In this document: positions 13,801 to 24,784 of the stretch, piece after piece
How the letters are laid out: every line of letters begins with the position of its first letter
Numbering within the stretch: position 1 is the stretch's first letter
Assembly: GCA_030268105.1 (NCBI GenBank)
Contig: BSDZ01000019.1
Coordinates: forward strand, 2,272,001-2,336,000
Reading direction: 5' to 3'
Length of the DNA: 64,000 nt
DNA from: Volvox africanus
Lineage: Eukaryota; Chlorophyta; Chlorophyceae; Chlamydomonadales; Volvocaceae
The notes under the pieces: model-generated
What the model was told of the DNA's origin: nothing
Databases searched by the model: none
What the model saw: only the letters and a program-made list of their open reading frames with translations
Translations under genes and position numbers: made by a program

Positions 13801-16800
13801 CTCCCGCCTCCGCGACTTCGGGTCGCAGGTTCTCACGGTGATGCCCCACCTGCAGTCCCTCGCGCTGCGTCAGTGCGGGATATCCGATTTGTCGGCCCCC
13901 CGACTGGAGCGGCTGTTAGTTGATGTGAGTAGCTTGAGGGAGCTGGACCTGGGCTACAATAACCTGGGCAGCAAAGCGCTGGGGGCACTGGCCAGGGGCC
14001 TGCCGAAGGTGAGGCGGGGGTGAGCCGGGGGCGGGTGTTTGTTGGAGGGGGAAGGAACACACGGCTGCAGAGGCTGAGATAGGGGCGATGCAGGTGCGGG
14101 TGCTAGGATCCTGGGGTCCGCGGGGAGCGGGAGCGGGAGGGTTCCGCATGCGCATAACATTGCGCATGTGCATGTGCAAGGCAGTAAGGGTTTGCGGGTG
14201 CCGCCCCTTCCCTCCCCTCCCCTCCCCGCAACGCCCCGCCCCGCCCGCCCCGCCCCTCTCTATCCCGAGTTCTATCACCACGTCTATTACCTCGCTCACC
14301 TAGCTCTATTCCCGATCACATTTTTGAATATCTGCGTGCCCCTCCAGGCTAAGGAGCTCCGGCGCCTGAGCCTCTCCTGGAACAGCATTGGGAACGGCGT
14401 GGCTCAGCTGTGTTGGACGGTGATGCGACTGGGTCCCCGCCACTGCCGGCTGGAGGAGCTGGACCTTGCGGGGACCGATCTGGTGGCGGAGGTATGAGAA
14501 GGGGGTGGGATGAGGGGAGGCTGACATGGTGTGTTTATTTTGATATGGGGACCTCGGGTGGGACACTCACATCATATCATATTATATCATACCATACCAT
14601 ACCATACCATATCACATCATATAAGCATTGAATATATAGAACCTTTACTTAACACATCAAAAAAGGCATTCATTAAAAAAATCATCTACTGAATATTTTG
14701 GTAAGGTTTTAAAACCCAGTTCATCTAATATTAATAAATCACTCATATTAATACCTATTATACTTGTTATCATTATCTGATATAATATAATATGACCTTA
14801 GTTCTTTCAAGAAAAATCTACTTATATGTGTGTAGGATAGGGGGGTACATCACCCGTGGCCACTAACCTGGCAGTCCCTACCTTCCCCGGTGTTTCGGGA
14901 CACCCTCATCCAGTCTCCCATGCCGACTTCTCCGAAATCAGTGGTTTTCCCAGGTTCAGCACCCACCACCAGCATCCAGCGGAATCTGCCGAATCAACTA
15001 AGGCGTCAACTCCGCTACTGGTCAGCTCGCAGGTCACTTTAATTGGGGTCGTCACCGTCCATCGACATGGGGGCACCCTGCCCTTAACATTAGGGTCTTT
15101 GGCCCGCTCTCAGTCGGGGTAGAACCTGGAACTCCAGGGGCACTTATATATATATATATCATATCATATCATTTCATATCATATCATATCATATCCATGT
15201 AACATACACATACACGTGCTCGCGCAGGACCTTTTCGCCCTGGCAGCCATCTTGCGGACCTGGCGCAAGACGTCTGTGCGTCAGATCAATCTGTCCCACA
15301 ACAACCTCGTGGGGGTCGCCGGACAGTGCCTCCTGCGCCACTTGAACCACCTAATGCCGGCCCCCTCGCAGCAGCAGCAGCAGCAGCAGGACCCTAATTC
15401 CAACAACCCCGCCACCTCGGCCGAGTGCGCTGGAGACGCCAGCGGTCCAGTGGTGGATACGCCCTCACCCACGGGGCCCGCGGTGGCCTCCCCTACCTCG
15501 GGAGCGTCCTTCCGCTCCGCATTGGAGGCGGCTGGAGGCCCCGGCTTGGGAGGCAATAGCGGTGGTGGCTCGAAGCCATTAGTGCCAATTCTCAAGGTCC
15601 CTGGTGGGGGCCCGCCAGCCGGCGCCCGCCCGGACAGCCCCGTCAAACGACTGACCATAAACCCCACACCCCAGGCCGCAGCACCGCCGCCATCAACCGC
15701 TGCGGCACCGACGCAACCCGAGGACCCCCTCTCCACCCGGCCCTCCAGCACCTCCCTCTTCTCCAATAACGTGGAGGCGGCTGTAGCGGCAGCACCCGCT
15801 GCCTTCCGATCCGCAGGTGCTCGCGGTGGTGGTGCTCGCGGCGGCGGTAGCGGCGGAGGTGCTACTGCGGATCAGGAGCCTATGATGGTCATAACCACTG
15901 GCTGTATCGTACAGCCCTGCCTGGCACCTGGCGCGAAGCTGCTGGTGCACCCCGACGGCCGGCCCCTCGCCCCCACTTACAGTGACGACTACGAGGACGG
16001 CGGAATCCCCGCCAGGACCTACGGCGGTCTTACAGATCGTGACCGGGAGCGGCTGCAGGAGCGCGAGCGGGAGCGGGAGCAGGAACGTGAACGGGCGCGC
16101 GAGCGGGAACGGGAGCGGGAACGACGTCTTGGCGCCGGCTCCACCTCTCGCATCTCTTCTCCCTCTCAGACTGCTGGTTCCCATCCCTCCAGCGACACCA
16201 GTGGAACTCCCGCTGCCGCTGCCATAGCCGCCGCTGCAACAGGGGTGCGGGGATCCGTTTCTGGCCGCCTGAGCCCGGGTCCACGAACGGCCAAGAGTCA
16301 GAGTCAGGCCGCTTCCGGGCCGGGCGGCGGCGAGGTGCGGGGGGCGGCGGCGGAGGTGGTGGTCGAGCCCAGCGGCCCCCATGCCCTCCATCATGCCCTG
16401 TTCGATCTCTCTCTGGACCTGCCAGACCGGGAGGTGGCAGCGCTGCTGGTGGAGCACGAAGTGGAGGCGCGGAGACACGGGTACCTCTCCGCGTTCAAAG
16501 GGGTCAAGTGGCGGGGCGAGGTGTGCAAGAGGTAGGTGTTGCGGATGGGGTGCGACCAATGGGGGGCCCCCGGCATGGTGTATGCACCCCTCTCCTTCAT
16601 GTCCACACCTATGCGCTGCCCGTTAACACCCCTGTTGCTCCGCCGCCTCTTCAGCCTTCGCGGCATATGCTTGGATTGTGTGATAGATGAATAATCGTTG
16701 GCTCAGATGCAGTACCGGAAAGGATACGAACCCAGGTGTTGGCGGGGGACTGACGACGTCCGCTGCGCAGCATGCTCGAAAGTTTGACGCTACAGTTGCT

Positions 16801-18371
16801 AGGAGATGATCGTTTGCGGCATTTGATGTGAAGTAAGCAACGAGCTAAACAACGAGCTAGCCACTCCATCACGTAGTCTCCCCAGCAGCAGCGTGAGCCG
16901 TCGTACTTATGATGAAGTATGGATCGTGGTAAGTCACCCTCGCGGGGGCTGCAACTCATTTCATTCCGCATTGCTCGCTGACTAGATCTCCAGGTTGGGA
17001 GGGATGTCGTTTTCCACCGGTACACAGCTCCTGGACACCCCTGATGGCTAACCACCTAAGGACCGCGTCTACGGACGCTCCGAATCGTACACCTTCCCGC
17101 CCGCCACACCCCAATATGGCTGGTTTGCACCACGAAGGGCTCCCACAAAGCCAACAACGAAACGAGCGCTGATGAAGGGTGGGCGCAGGGCAAGCTGAGG
17201 TTGAACGCAAGAAACAGAGAGCCTTACCACGAACTCCGTACCAAGAGGGAAAGAGGAGCAAGAGAAGTACAAACGATTTAGAAACGAACGGTACATTACT
17301 TCGCGAGGGCCTTACGATCACCAGAACCCGACCCGCAGTGGCTTTGCACGCTCTTCTCAAAACCCTAATTGAAGACTGGACGAGCCGTTCACAGAAGACT
17401 TGTGAGACCCCAGCGCTGAGGGGTCTTACAACCCAACCCGATCTGAGGGCCCGTTGGAAGCCATGCCTCAGAGAGTAGCCGAGCCTCCTCCATTTCCGTC
17501 CGTATGCCCCACGCGATCCTAGGTACACACGTGGCATGTGTTTTGGGTCATCATGCATATGTATATACGTACCCGATCAAAATGCACATACTTTATGTGA
17601 TCCATAGAATGCAAGTTGTCATTCGCCTACCCAGTGTCTGTGGCTGACCAGTGACAGCAATCTTGAAACACAGTGTGCCATCCACCCAAACGTGTTGTAC
17701 AATTTGCTCCCCGTTACATTATACAGAAATGGTTTGCATATATATATACATACATATACACAGGTTTATATATATATATACCCGTGGCAGAACAACCATA
17801 TCTATATATATGGTTGTTCTGCCAAGTGGCCAGCACAAGTATCCCTCGGTCAGCGCGCACAGGCGACGTATCGCGTTTGCGACCTACCATGCAGCAGCGT
17901 GTCCGTGTCCGTGTCCATGTCCGTTCAAACCAGCGAATGTATAAACCAGTAGACTGCTGGATGATTGACGTATGAGGCAGACCGACATAGCATGCTGTAT
18001 GCAACTTGTAAGAAGAAAACACCATGAGTTAACTCCAGGACGGCACCTTCATCCTCATTCCCTCACCCTCATTCCCTCATTCCCTCACCCTCTTCGCCCC
18101 CACCTATTGATCCCCAAAGCTCTGCCGCTGACTGTTTTCCGCCAACCAATCCCCCGGTGCCCTGCTGTCATGTTTCCCCCCACCTCCACCTCCACCTCCA
18201 CCCCCCTGTAGGGACGGTGTGGACCTGTCCCCTTTCGATCCCGTCTTCCTAGGTTGGACTCACAGTCTTCCCCAAGAGGGTCGCCTGGAGCTGCTGGTGG
18301 CGGCACTGCCCGCACAACTCTGCGCTTGGTTAGCAAACCCACGACTGCATTGCAATGCGGAGCAGAGCTGA
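7833..18371 (+). CDS. multi-exon leucine-rich-repeat (ribonuclease-inhibitor-like) protein, 5' incomplete
   Basis: The function is unknown. Thirteen exons keep frame throughout: 7833-8163, 8933-9080, 9408-9642, 10073-10439, 10699-11066, 11336-11449, 11902-12007, 12310-12449, 13042-13158, 13829-14008, 14348-14491, 15228-16531, 18212-18371. All have GT donors and AG acceptors. They give about 1,237 residues ending at TGA 18369. Residues 1-483 are charged and low-complexity (Ala, Ser, Gly/Thr runs). Residues 484-521 form a short helical lead-in (LVDLYEDSCRKYRLHAEP). Residues 522-780 carry leucine-rich repeats of the LxxLxLxxN type (SLRHLALTGNGLADQGLCAL, SLRELDLGYNNLGSKALGAL, RLEELDLAGTDL, SVRQINLSHNNL). 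The big exon 12 adds polyQ, Ala/Gly/Pro-rich disorder and an Arg-Glu run near 16040-16125. The C-terminus is folded again (GRLELLVAALPAQLCAWL). An alternative end at TAA 16692 is possible if the acceptor at 16654 is used. The start exon was not found. Confidence 0.68.
9643..9697. repeat. GT-rich microsatellite in LRR intron
   Basis: A (GT)n run interrupted by TA/AC begins exactly at the donor of exon 9408-9642, so the splice donor itself is part of the microsatellite. Several GT dinucleotides could serve as donor. Confidence 0.8.
12167..12214. repeat. 24-base direct duplication in LRR intron
   Basis: The motif gggctttgaaggctttccta occurs twice back to back between exons 11902-12007 and 12310-12449. 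No role is seen. Confidence 0.7.
12535..12628. repeat. GGAACG and TACGTCTGC short tandem arrays
   Basis: A GGAACG hexamer array (about 12535-12592) is followed directly by three to four copies of a 9-base unit tacgtctgc. Both lie in the intron 12450-13041 of the LRR gene. Confidence 0.8.
14560..14836. other. AT-rich insertion in an LRR-gene intron, led by a catat/ccata array
   Basis: The intron 14492-15227 is GC-rich at both ends but contains a block that is almost entirely A and T. The block starts with an array of atcat/accat pentamers (14560-14625) and continues as non-repetitive AT-rich sequence to about 14836. A second atcatatcat array lies at 15155-15197, just before the acceptor. It looks like organellar DNA (NUPT/NUMT) or a transposable element. 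I cannot distinguish these by eye. Confidence 0.6.
15155..15197. repeat. ATCAT pentamer array near the 15228 acceptor
   Basis: Repeated atcat/ttcat pentamers preceded by (TA)n occur in the same intron as the AT-rich block. They resemble the array at its other end, so the pair may mark the edges of an insertion. Confidence 0.75.
17785..17824. repeat. perfect 17-bp-stem palindrome
   Basis: The left arm TGGCAGAACAACCATAT and right arm ATATGGTTGTTCTGCCA are exact inverse complements separated by six bases. It lies within the 1.68-kb last intron of the LRR gene and is flanked on the left by (TA)n. It may be a small MITE or a hairpin-forming RNA element. Confidence 0.9.
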
Positions 18372-19512
18372 GGGGGCCTGCGAGAGGGGCAAGGGAGGGG
18401 ACTGGCAACACTGGAGGAGTGGATAGGCCTTCGGATAGCCGGAATACCCCAGCCGTCGGGGGAGAGAGGAGCGTTGACCGCCCTTGTGGAGTAGTCCCTC
18501 CCCTCGTCAGGACCAGATTTCTCCCCCTCCCACCCACACCCCGCGGAGGGGAGAGTAACGAATGATTGCTATGTTGATGACTGGTACGGCATTGATGACA
18601 AGCATGATCGTATTTCTTGTAGGAGCTTGGGTGTACATCGAGTTTCCAGGTATTTGGAGCTTGAGTTATTGGAGCTTGCCTTGGCTGACGATCCCACCAC
18701 CACGAGTAGCTATTGATCGTTTCGTGCGTGATTGGGTCAATACCCATCTTGCGGAAGGAGGTTGTGATGTTTTGTGAGAGGCTACCCAATCGGGTAGACG
18801 CCCTGCTGAAAGCTAGGCTGGGAGTGGTCGAGTTCCGTTCAGCGGTGTCGCTGACCCCGAGCGTTCGAGAATGTTCCGCCAGATGCGGCTGCCGGATGTA
18901 GCACAATATATCGGAAGAACCTGGGACTCCGCAGTTTGTCCTGCTCTCAACACACACACAGACACACACACGCACACGCACACCCGAGGTGCCAACGTCC
19001 CGGTGTTCATATGTGCAGATGCAGTGATGTCACTGCCATAAGCCGTGGACCTATATGCGCTGCTAGAGAGGGCATGCATTGCACGGGGATGTAGTCACAT
19101 GCATGCTGTTCTAACGCTTTCCAGGAATGTGCATGCCTACATAGATCGCAACATGTATGTATATCTGCGGTACTGCGTACTGCAGCACTGCATTGTGCTC
19201 AGCATTTCAATCAAGATTTTGTTGCTGGATTTGTGACACGGATGCCGTGGTAGCGGTAACGGTAGTGGTGGTGGCGGTGGTGGCGGTGGCGATGGTGGCG
19301 GTGAACAACCCAAGCGCCCACGGGGCCAACGGCTGTTGTGTTCATCGTACATATCTAATTCATTTGCAATGTACAGCATCTTTGCGCCCATTCCCCGGGG
19401 TCTTCCCTGCAGTCCATGTTGGTTGCATCCAATTAACCGATGCATCTAAGAACCGACGACCGTTCATCAACCCCGCATCCGTCAATGATGCCGTACGTCC
19501 CAGACAGCACCA
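18372..19512. other. 3' flank of the LRR gene, no supported gene
   Basis: It contains a CA-rich microsatellite (18950-18984) and a GGT/GGC-rich run (19250-19305). Open frames lack coding bias and domain content. No clear TGTAA polyadenylation motif was found close to the LRR stop. Confidence 0.4.
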
Positions 19513-19641
19513 CCAGGACACGCCGACGAGTGGGGTACTGCAGGACAGCCTCCAGGACGGATCCCTTCGTTGCCACCTGAATGAGCGGGCGGACGTCGGT
19601 GGCGAAAATACGCTCTGAAGGCCTTTCGAAGCTTTATAATC
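19513..19641 (-). pseudogene. stray fragment of M11 metalloproteinase gene (exon 7 plus intron)
   Basis: The minus strand here is nearly identical to 61150-61275 of metalloproteinase B. It covers the end of intron 6 (cgtattttcgccaccgacg), the acceptor tcattcag, and the first part of exon 7 (VATKGSVLEAVLQYPTRRR). Similarity stops abruptly after the segment VLVVL. Because intron sequence is included, this is a DNA-level copy, not a retrocopy. No other exons of the family are seen nearby, so it is not functional. Confidence 0.85.
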
Positions 19642-19944
19642 AAGACACAGTTTGTGCAGATTTCTGTGTGTTGTAGTTGTATGTGTTTGACATGCCGCCG
19701 CCGCGTCACGGTCGAGGTCAAAGCCTGAACAATTGTTTTGGCCCATCGTCGCAGGACCATGATTTGTTCGTCGACTAAGGTGCAGGTGTGGTCGAGGATG
19801 CTGTGTTGGCGACCTAGGTTGTCGTCGGTGCAGCAATCGCCTCTCTATATGATGGGTTCTCAGACAGTCGTTCCTACTGAAGTACCCAGCGAGACAGACA
19901 CCTATGAGACTGACAATTGAATGCAGCCTAAGGAAAATGGAACC

Positions 19945-20170
19945 AAAAGCGATCGGGTTGACCATGAGGTGGCTGTGTTTCAGAAGGGGATGCCCAGAGC
20001 ATGGACATTGATATCGACCATGAGGTGCCAGTGGTCAAAACCGGAACAATAAGAGCGACACCAAAGAGGTTAACCGTGAGAGGCACGTGGTCGAAACCAG
20101 GGATACCGAAATTGAGAGCAATGAGACAGACCATGACAAGCACCTGGCAGAAACGGGGGATAAAGTCAGG
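19945..20170. repeat. degenerate 56-57-base minisatellite
   Basis: Four diverged copies are anchored by gaccatgaggt-like motifs at 19960, 20016, 20072 and 20129. The spacing of 56, 56 and 57 bases is not a multiple of three, so it is unlikely to encode a repeat protein. Confidence 0.6.
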
Positions 20171-21737
20171 ATAAAGAGATGGAGAGGCACTTGGCGACGA
20201 GCTCATCATTCAGCTTGCTCCGGAGAAGTTTAGAAACCAGGGACTGTGTACGACAGGCTCAGATGGCAGGTGAACCCACACCGTCAACTGCTCAGTGGGC
20301 AACACAGGGTGTTGGCCTTTAAGGTCTTCGAACATTTACAAGTTACATACCGCAGACTGGAGAAGAACACCTAGATGCGCGTGGCTGAGGCTAATGAGGA
20401 GTGAGGGGTGGAGTGAGGGAAATCATGGGGGGCACTGCATGCATGCATCTTCTCAGGGCTTTATGTTAATCGTCAGTAGGTAAGTGTGGGACTTGGCCTG
20501 CCTGTTTTATTGTGTCACTCAGTTCTTACGATAATTAAGACATGTCCTTACTAACTGACAAACCCTTTCCATGCAGATTCTATGCCCTGTTGTTGACCGG
20601 TCGGGGCCTCTGCCTCCAGAGCGGCTGTTTGGACGTGTTTCCCTTTGCTTATGTAACGAGTGGCGGAAAGAAGTGGGCCTTAGCCGCCGGAGTGGCTTTG
20701 GCCGGGACAAAGGGGGGGCCTTAGCCGGGGTGCAGGCACTTACACACTAGTTACCCAATTCTGTCTCCATCACCAAGCCGGTTCCGCGGCAATACGCCGC
20801 CTCAAACAAAATACCAGAGTCACTTAGCACCACCCTGTACGCTTCGGCAGGTAGACGGGTGAAAACAGCTGGAGTGAAAACCCCATGTCACGACATCATG
20901 CTATGGGACACCCACCCGCATACGGAGCCATGTCCTGATGGCCATGTTTAGGACCTAGGAGCAGAGGTATATGAATAATATATATGGTTATATACGTATA
21001 TGGAGCCAAATAATATACTGTATGTGGAGAAAGGCCATGTGCTCTGTGATCATCAATTGTACATGTGTACTTGTCAAGGTATGTAGTCCCTTACCTATCC
21101 TAGCTTTTAACCACCCCACCAGCGAACAGGTCAGCGGGATGATATTTCGTTACCGATGTCGCACATGCAGTACATTACCTGTTTAACACGTATCTGCACA
21201 TTACCAATCCCTCCGCTTGTAACAGGAAAGATACAGTTATGCATGTTTGCATCGGTGCATGTTTGACCCCAATTGCATCATGCCACCAGGCACCGAAGGT
21301 GCTGCATCGCAAATGTGTAAAGTTTCCTTACCCCCATTAGAACACGCCAAGGTCGGCTGCCTGCGTGACTCCTGCAAGTCCGCCTCACTCCCAACACATC
21401 CACCTGACGAAACCTCTCTCAACAACGGGCCAGTGGATCGCTGCCCCACACGCAACTGTGGTCCAGCCTTTCTCGCCCGAGCTACGTAATTCAAGCAAAA
21501 ACTTTACAGCGGCCGACACTGTCAGGCTTCAGCAACAAGAATTCCTGGATACATAACAAAAACCCAGCCTTTGCATCAGCGCGGCACCGTACATATCCGT
21601 ACATGGCTGCGCACACCATCAGAGGGCGCAACCTCCCAACAAAGTGCCACTGCACTAACGACACCGAGGAGGCGCGATCAATCAAGCTAGGTCTTCACCT
21701 TCCAGTTTCTCATTACTTATTTATATTCTTGCAACCA
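20171..21737. other. unassigned stretch
   Basis: No exon could be supported. A plus-strand segment after an acceptor-like atgcag at 20577 stays open for about 150 bases in more than one frame but matches no family I recognise. Confidence 0.35.
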
Positions 21738-22440
21738 CTAGGCCACTGCTTCCATCCAGATCTCGACCTGCTTTTTCTTTACCTCCTCCAGCTTCTCCCT
21801 TACGTCGCTTCCCTCATTAAAGTAAGCCATTCATTTGCAGCTCTGCAACACATGCCAGAACTCATCACCCACCGCTCACCCGTCGCCCCATTCCCCCAAT
21901 CGTGACCTTAACTCCGACTACCCGGAAGTCCAAAACATAGCAATCAATTTGCACATCCACCTACGTAACCACGAAAGGGACTAATCGTGCACTAGCACCA
22001 CATGCACACGCACAGGACTCCTCACATTGCTTGCACCGAAGGAACCCCATATTGCCCATGTTTCATGTCCTGGCGCGTCATTACCACCGTAGGCATTTGT
22101 TGCACGTTCAACCCGCCCAGGTATGGCCTTGGATAACCTGAGCTGCTTGAGAAGTAGCATCGAGTTGCCCTACGTGTCAAGGTGCCACCGACATGCCATT
22201 GATAGTTGCAGAAACTGCGTATACACACACCGCAGCCTTGAGCATCTCAGCAACTTCGACCTCCCAGATCCGCATCTGCAATGGCGCTTGGACCCAAATA
22301 CCGACTTGAATGAACTCCGCTGATGCCTTGCTACACGCTTGGCGGTCACCCAGCAGCTTTTGCAGCGATATCATACGCTGTAGCAGAGGTAGGGCCTTAA
22401 TGCATGCCGTTGCTGCCGTGCCGACCTGGTCTCTACCAAA
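21738..22440 (-). CDS. hypothetical protein, 3' exons (weak model)
   Basis: The protein is not recognised. A minus-strand exon at about 22440-22231 lies between an acceptor catcag and a donor GCG|gtgtgt. It reads as a helical, Leu/Ala-rich segment (CIKALPLLQRMISLQKLLGD, then IWEVEVAEMLKAA). Downstream, a short segment ends at TAG 21738 with a strongly charged helix (REKLEEVKKKQVEIWMEAVA). Both look coding, but the acceptor of the terminal piece (aatgag) is poor and no upstream exon was fixed. A competing acceptor (gttgcag, about 21844) would use a different frame. Confidence 0.28.
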
Positions 22441-22967
22441 CTGATGCGGTGATCGGGTGCTGCTGGAGATGCGCAGGTCAAGTGTCGCATACACAGGATT
22501 CTCGGCCAACTGGAGTACATCTCAGTTTGCTGATCGAAAGCACGGAAGTTATGGCGAGTGCAATAACCAACACAGTTCAACAACCGCACATGGGTCCAGA
22601 CTCCAAAGGTATACCATGAAACGCGCGAGCACCTTTCCCCGATTTGCCCTCCAACCCGGCCGACCTCGCTGACCAGGGATTGACCCCCAAACCTTAAGTC
22701 CCAGCACGGCACTGGGACTGCAAAGCAGGTGATAGCCCCACCACCATCTGCTGGTAGAACCATAACCATCACAAACCGTCTGTACAATTCCATCTACATC
22801 CCTCATTATCCCTGTGCACCTGCAAGTCTTACTATACTGTCCTCCTTCCCCGTATCCTCCACAACTCATAATGTCCGACTGTAAATTGTCAAGAATCCGA
22901 TATTAATCAATGGGAACCCTCTTAGCTGAATGAGGCGTTTTCCACAGCCTCCGACATGTTGTCGCTT

Positions 22968-22972
22968 TTACA
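22968..22972 (-). terminator. TGTAA polyadenylation motif of the RING gene
   Basis: TTACA on the plus strand is TGTAA on the minus strand. It lies about 200 bases downstream of the RING gene stop, a usual distance in volvocine algae. Confidence 0.4.
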
Positions 22973-23174
22973 CGCGAGTTTCACGAGTTTCGCGGATTGT
23001 CCACGTCATTCCCGCTTGAGGAATACGAAGAACCCACTCACATCGACCTTCGGTGAGCAACATGGAAGTCTGCACCTGCCATAAGAGGCCTGCGTGGTCC
23101 CCTCGACCACGCCTTTTGCCTACCACTCGGAGTCGCACCTCCTACCACGCGCGCTGCGGTCGCTGCGCCACGCC

Positions 23175-24686
23175 TCACATGCCCGGTGCCTGCATCGGCG
23201 ACTCGCACATAGGGCAGGTGTCCTTACGTTCCAGCCACGCGTAGATACAGGGCATATGGAAGTGGTGACCGCACTCGGTGAAGATCTTGGGGTTCTCTGC
23301 AAGGGAAGACGGCACGAAATCCAATTAAGCGCAATTTAACGTGCGGGCCTGTTCGAGGTTGAAGTCCGTAGGTAATCCTTCAAACATGCAAGCCGTCACG
23401 CCTGAGACATTTAACCCCGACTGGCTTATCCCGCCCCGTCGCCAATTAATGCCACCGATCAGATGAATGGGGGTTGAAAGGTATGGCACCCAGTTTTGTC
23501 TCGCCTCTTGTGTACGATTCAGGCCGTACGCCGCCTAATCTGCAACCAAAGCCATAACCGAGGACAGCCGACCCTAACCTCCCTTCACTTCCCACTCCTC
23601 CCTCCCACCCACCGCTCGTATACGCCTCCAGACAGGTGGGGCAGAAGTCGTCATCCTCATCTTGAACCGGGCCGAAAGCAGCGCCTGCGGCCACCGATTC
23701 ACCAATCCAGGCTTTTGCATGCATCCATGCAAATGTAATGTACCATCATCAAGTGGTACCAAGTAGAACCGTGTGCATGCCTCGCATGGGAAATTACGAC
23801 TGATGAAATGATGTGTCCGATCGAGCCATAGGAGCATTTAGACGAGCAACCCAGGTGGAAGGTCAACAGGGCAATAAGGACTGTATGCGCGTGTAACCGT
23901 TGGCGTGCCTCCCCTTACCAATCTCGCAATTCCGGTCGGGAGATTCTCTCGGGGAGAAGACAGGCACAAGGACCTCGGTGCATGACCTCCCTGGGGGTCC
24001 ACTCGGACGAGAATGATCAGGTAGGTGCAGCCCCGGGGCGCACCCGCGGCCCTGGGACCCCAGCCAGGCTCACAACCGCTCCCAAAGGAGCCATCCCTAA
24101 ATGTCTGTTATCCACACATCGACTCCCCCTCACATCATGTCATGTGTGTAACCTTTTCTTCTTTCGCCGTGTATTCAGCAAATAGGTACGGAAACTTCTA
24201 CCTGATGCGTGCTTTAAAGAAAATCATGAAGAAGCAGTAAAGTTAATTTCCAAAATTTTTGCCAGAAAAGTATAACCACATCATTATACAAGTCTATTTG
24301 ATGTTTTGTATAAAATTCAGCTTCAATGTCTCAGGAGATGCGCGCTAAGAATGCATGCTCACGGTGCGGCATGGTGCCGCCCTGGCACAACGTCATTCCG
24401 CAGACGTCGTCCCGCTGCTGAGCCAGCAGCGCCACTCACCCGGTCGCCCGGCAGCTGTCGAAGTTGCGCCGGAGCCGAACGTTGACGGAGCAATGGCAAC
24501 ACTGGCGGCAACTGCAGATGCCTCGGGCGCCACGGCAGCCAACACGCCATCTACCTGCGTGCCGTCGCGTAGGTCCCGGATCGGACGGTCAGCCGGCGTC
24601 AACAATACGCTTTTCACGGCAATGCAAATATTAGCAATCGATGCGATGTTGCCAGGTAGGACACGATCGACAGATGCCGACTCCAT
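23175..24686 (-). CDS. small RING-H2 E3 ubiquitin ligase
   Basis: The protein probably transfers ubiquitin from an E2 to substrates. Three exons are in phase: 24686-24440 (ATG preceded by in-frame TGA, donor CCG G|gtgagt), 23684-23613 (acceptor ccgcag, donor AGC G|gtgggt) and 23296-23175 (acceptor ttgcag, stop TGA). This gives 146 residues. The RING spans the last intron: CPTC, then CGHHFHMPC, then CPMC, so C-x2-C...C-x-H-x2-H-x2-C...C-x2-C, with the aromatic Trp (AWLERKDTCP) that contacts the E2. The surrounding ENPK...C.HHFH..CI..W.ER.DTCP pattern matches plant RHB1A-like ligases. The N-terminal half is Ala/Ser-rich without a domain or membrane segment. The chosen ATG is the first after the in-frame stop. 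An extra upstream exon cannot be excluded. Confidence 0.8.
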
Positions 24687-24784
24687 CACTCATCTCCCCA
24701 TTATATTGCGCATACTTGCAACGCCGCAACATGTGAAATCGGCATCCGGCTTGCCGCGGCAGATATTACCGTCGTGAAGCCCTT

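Noticed and set aside
15693..16559. A 288-codon minus-strand frame
   Set aside because: It is the complement of the large LRR exon 12; it lacks splice support and its composition mirrors the plus-strand low-complexity coding sequence.
16651..17558. Minus-strand frames of 134 and 200 codons in the last LRR intron
   Set aside because: I looked for reverse transcriptase or transposase motifs and found none; codon bias is absent.
18085..18981. A 298-codon minus-strand frame
   Set aside because: It covers the last LRR exon in antisense and a CA microsatellite, and no domain is present.
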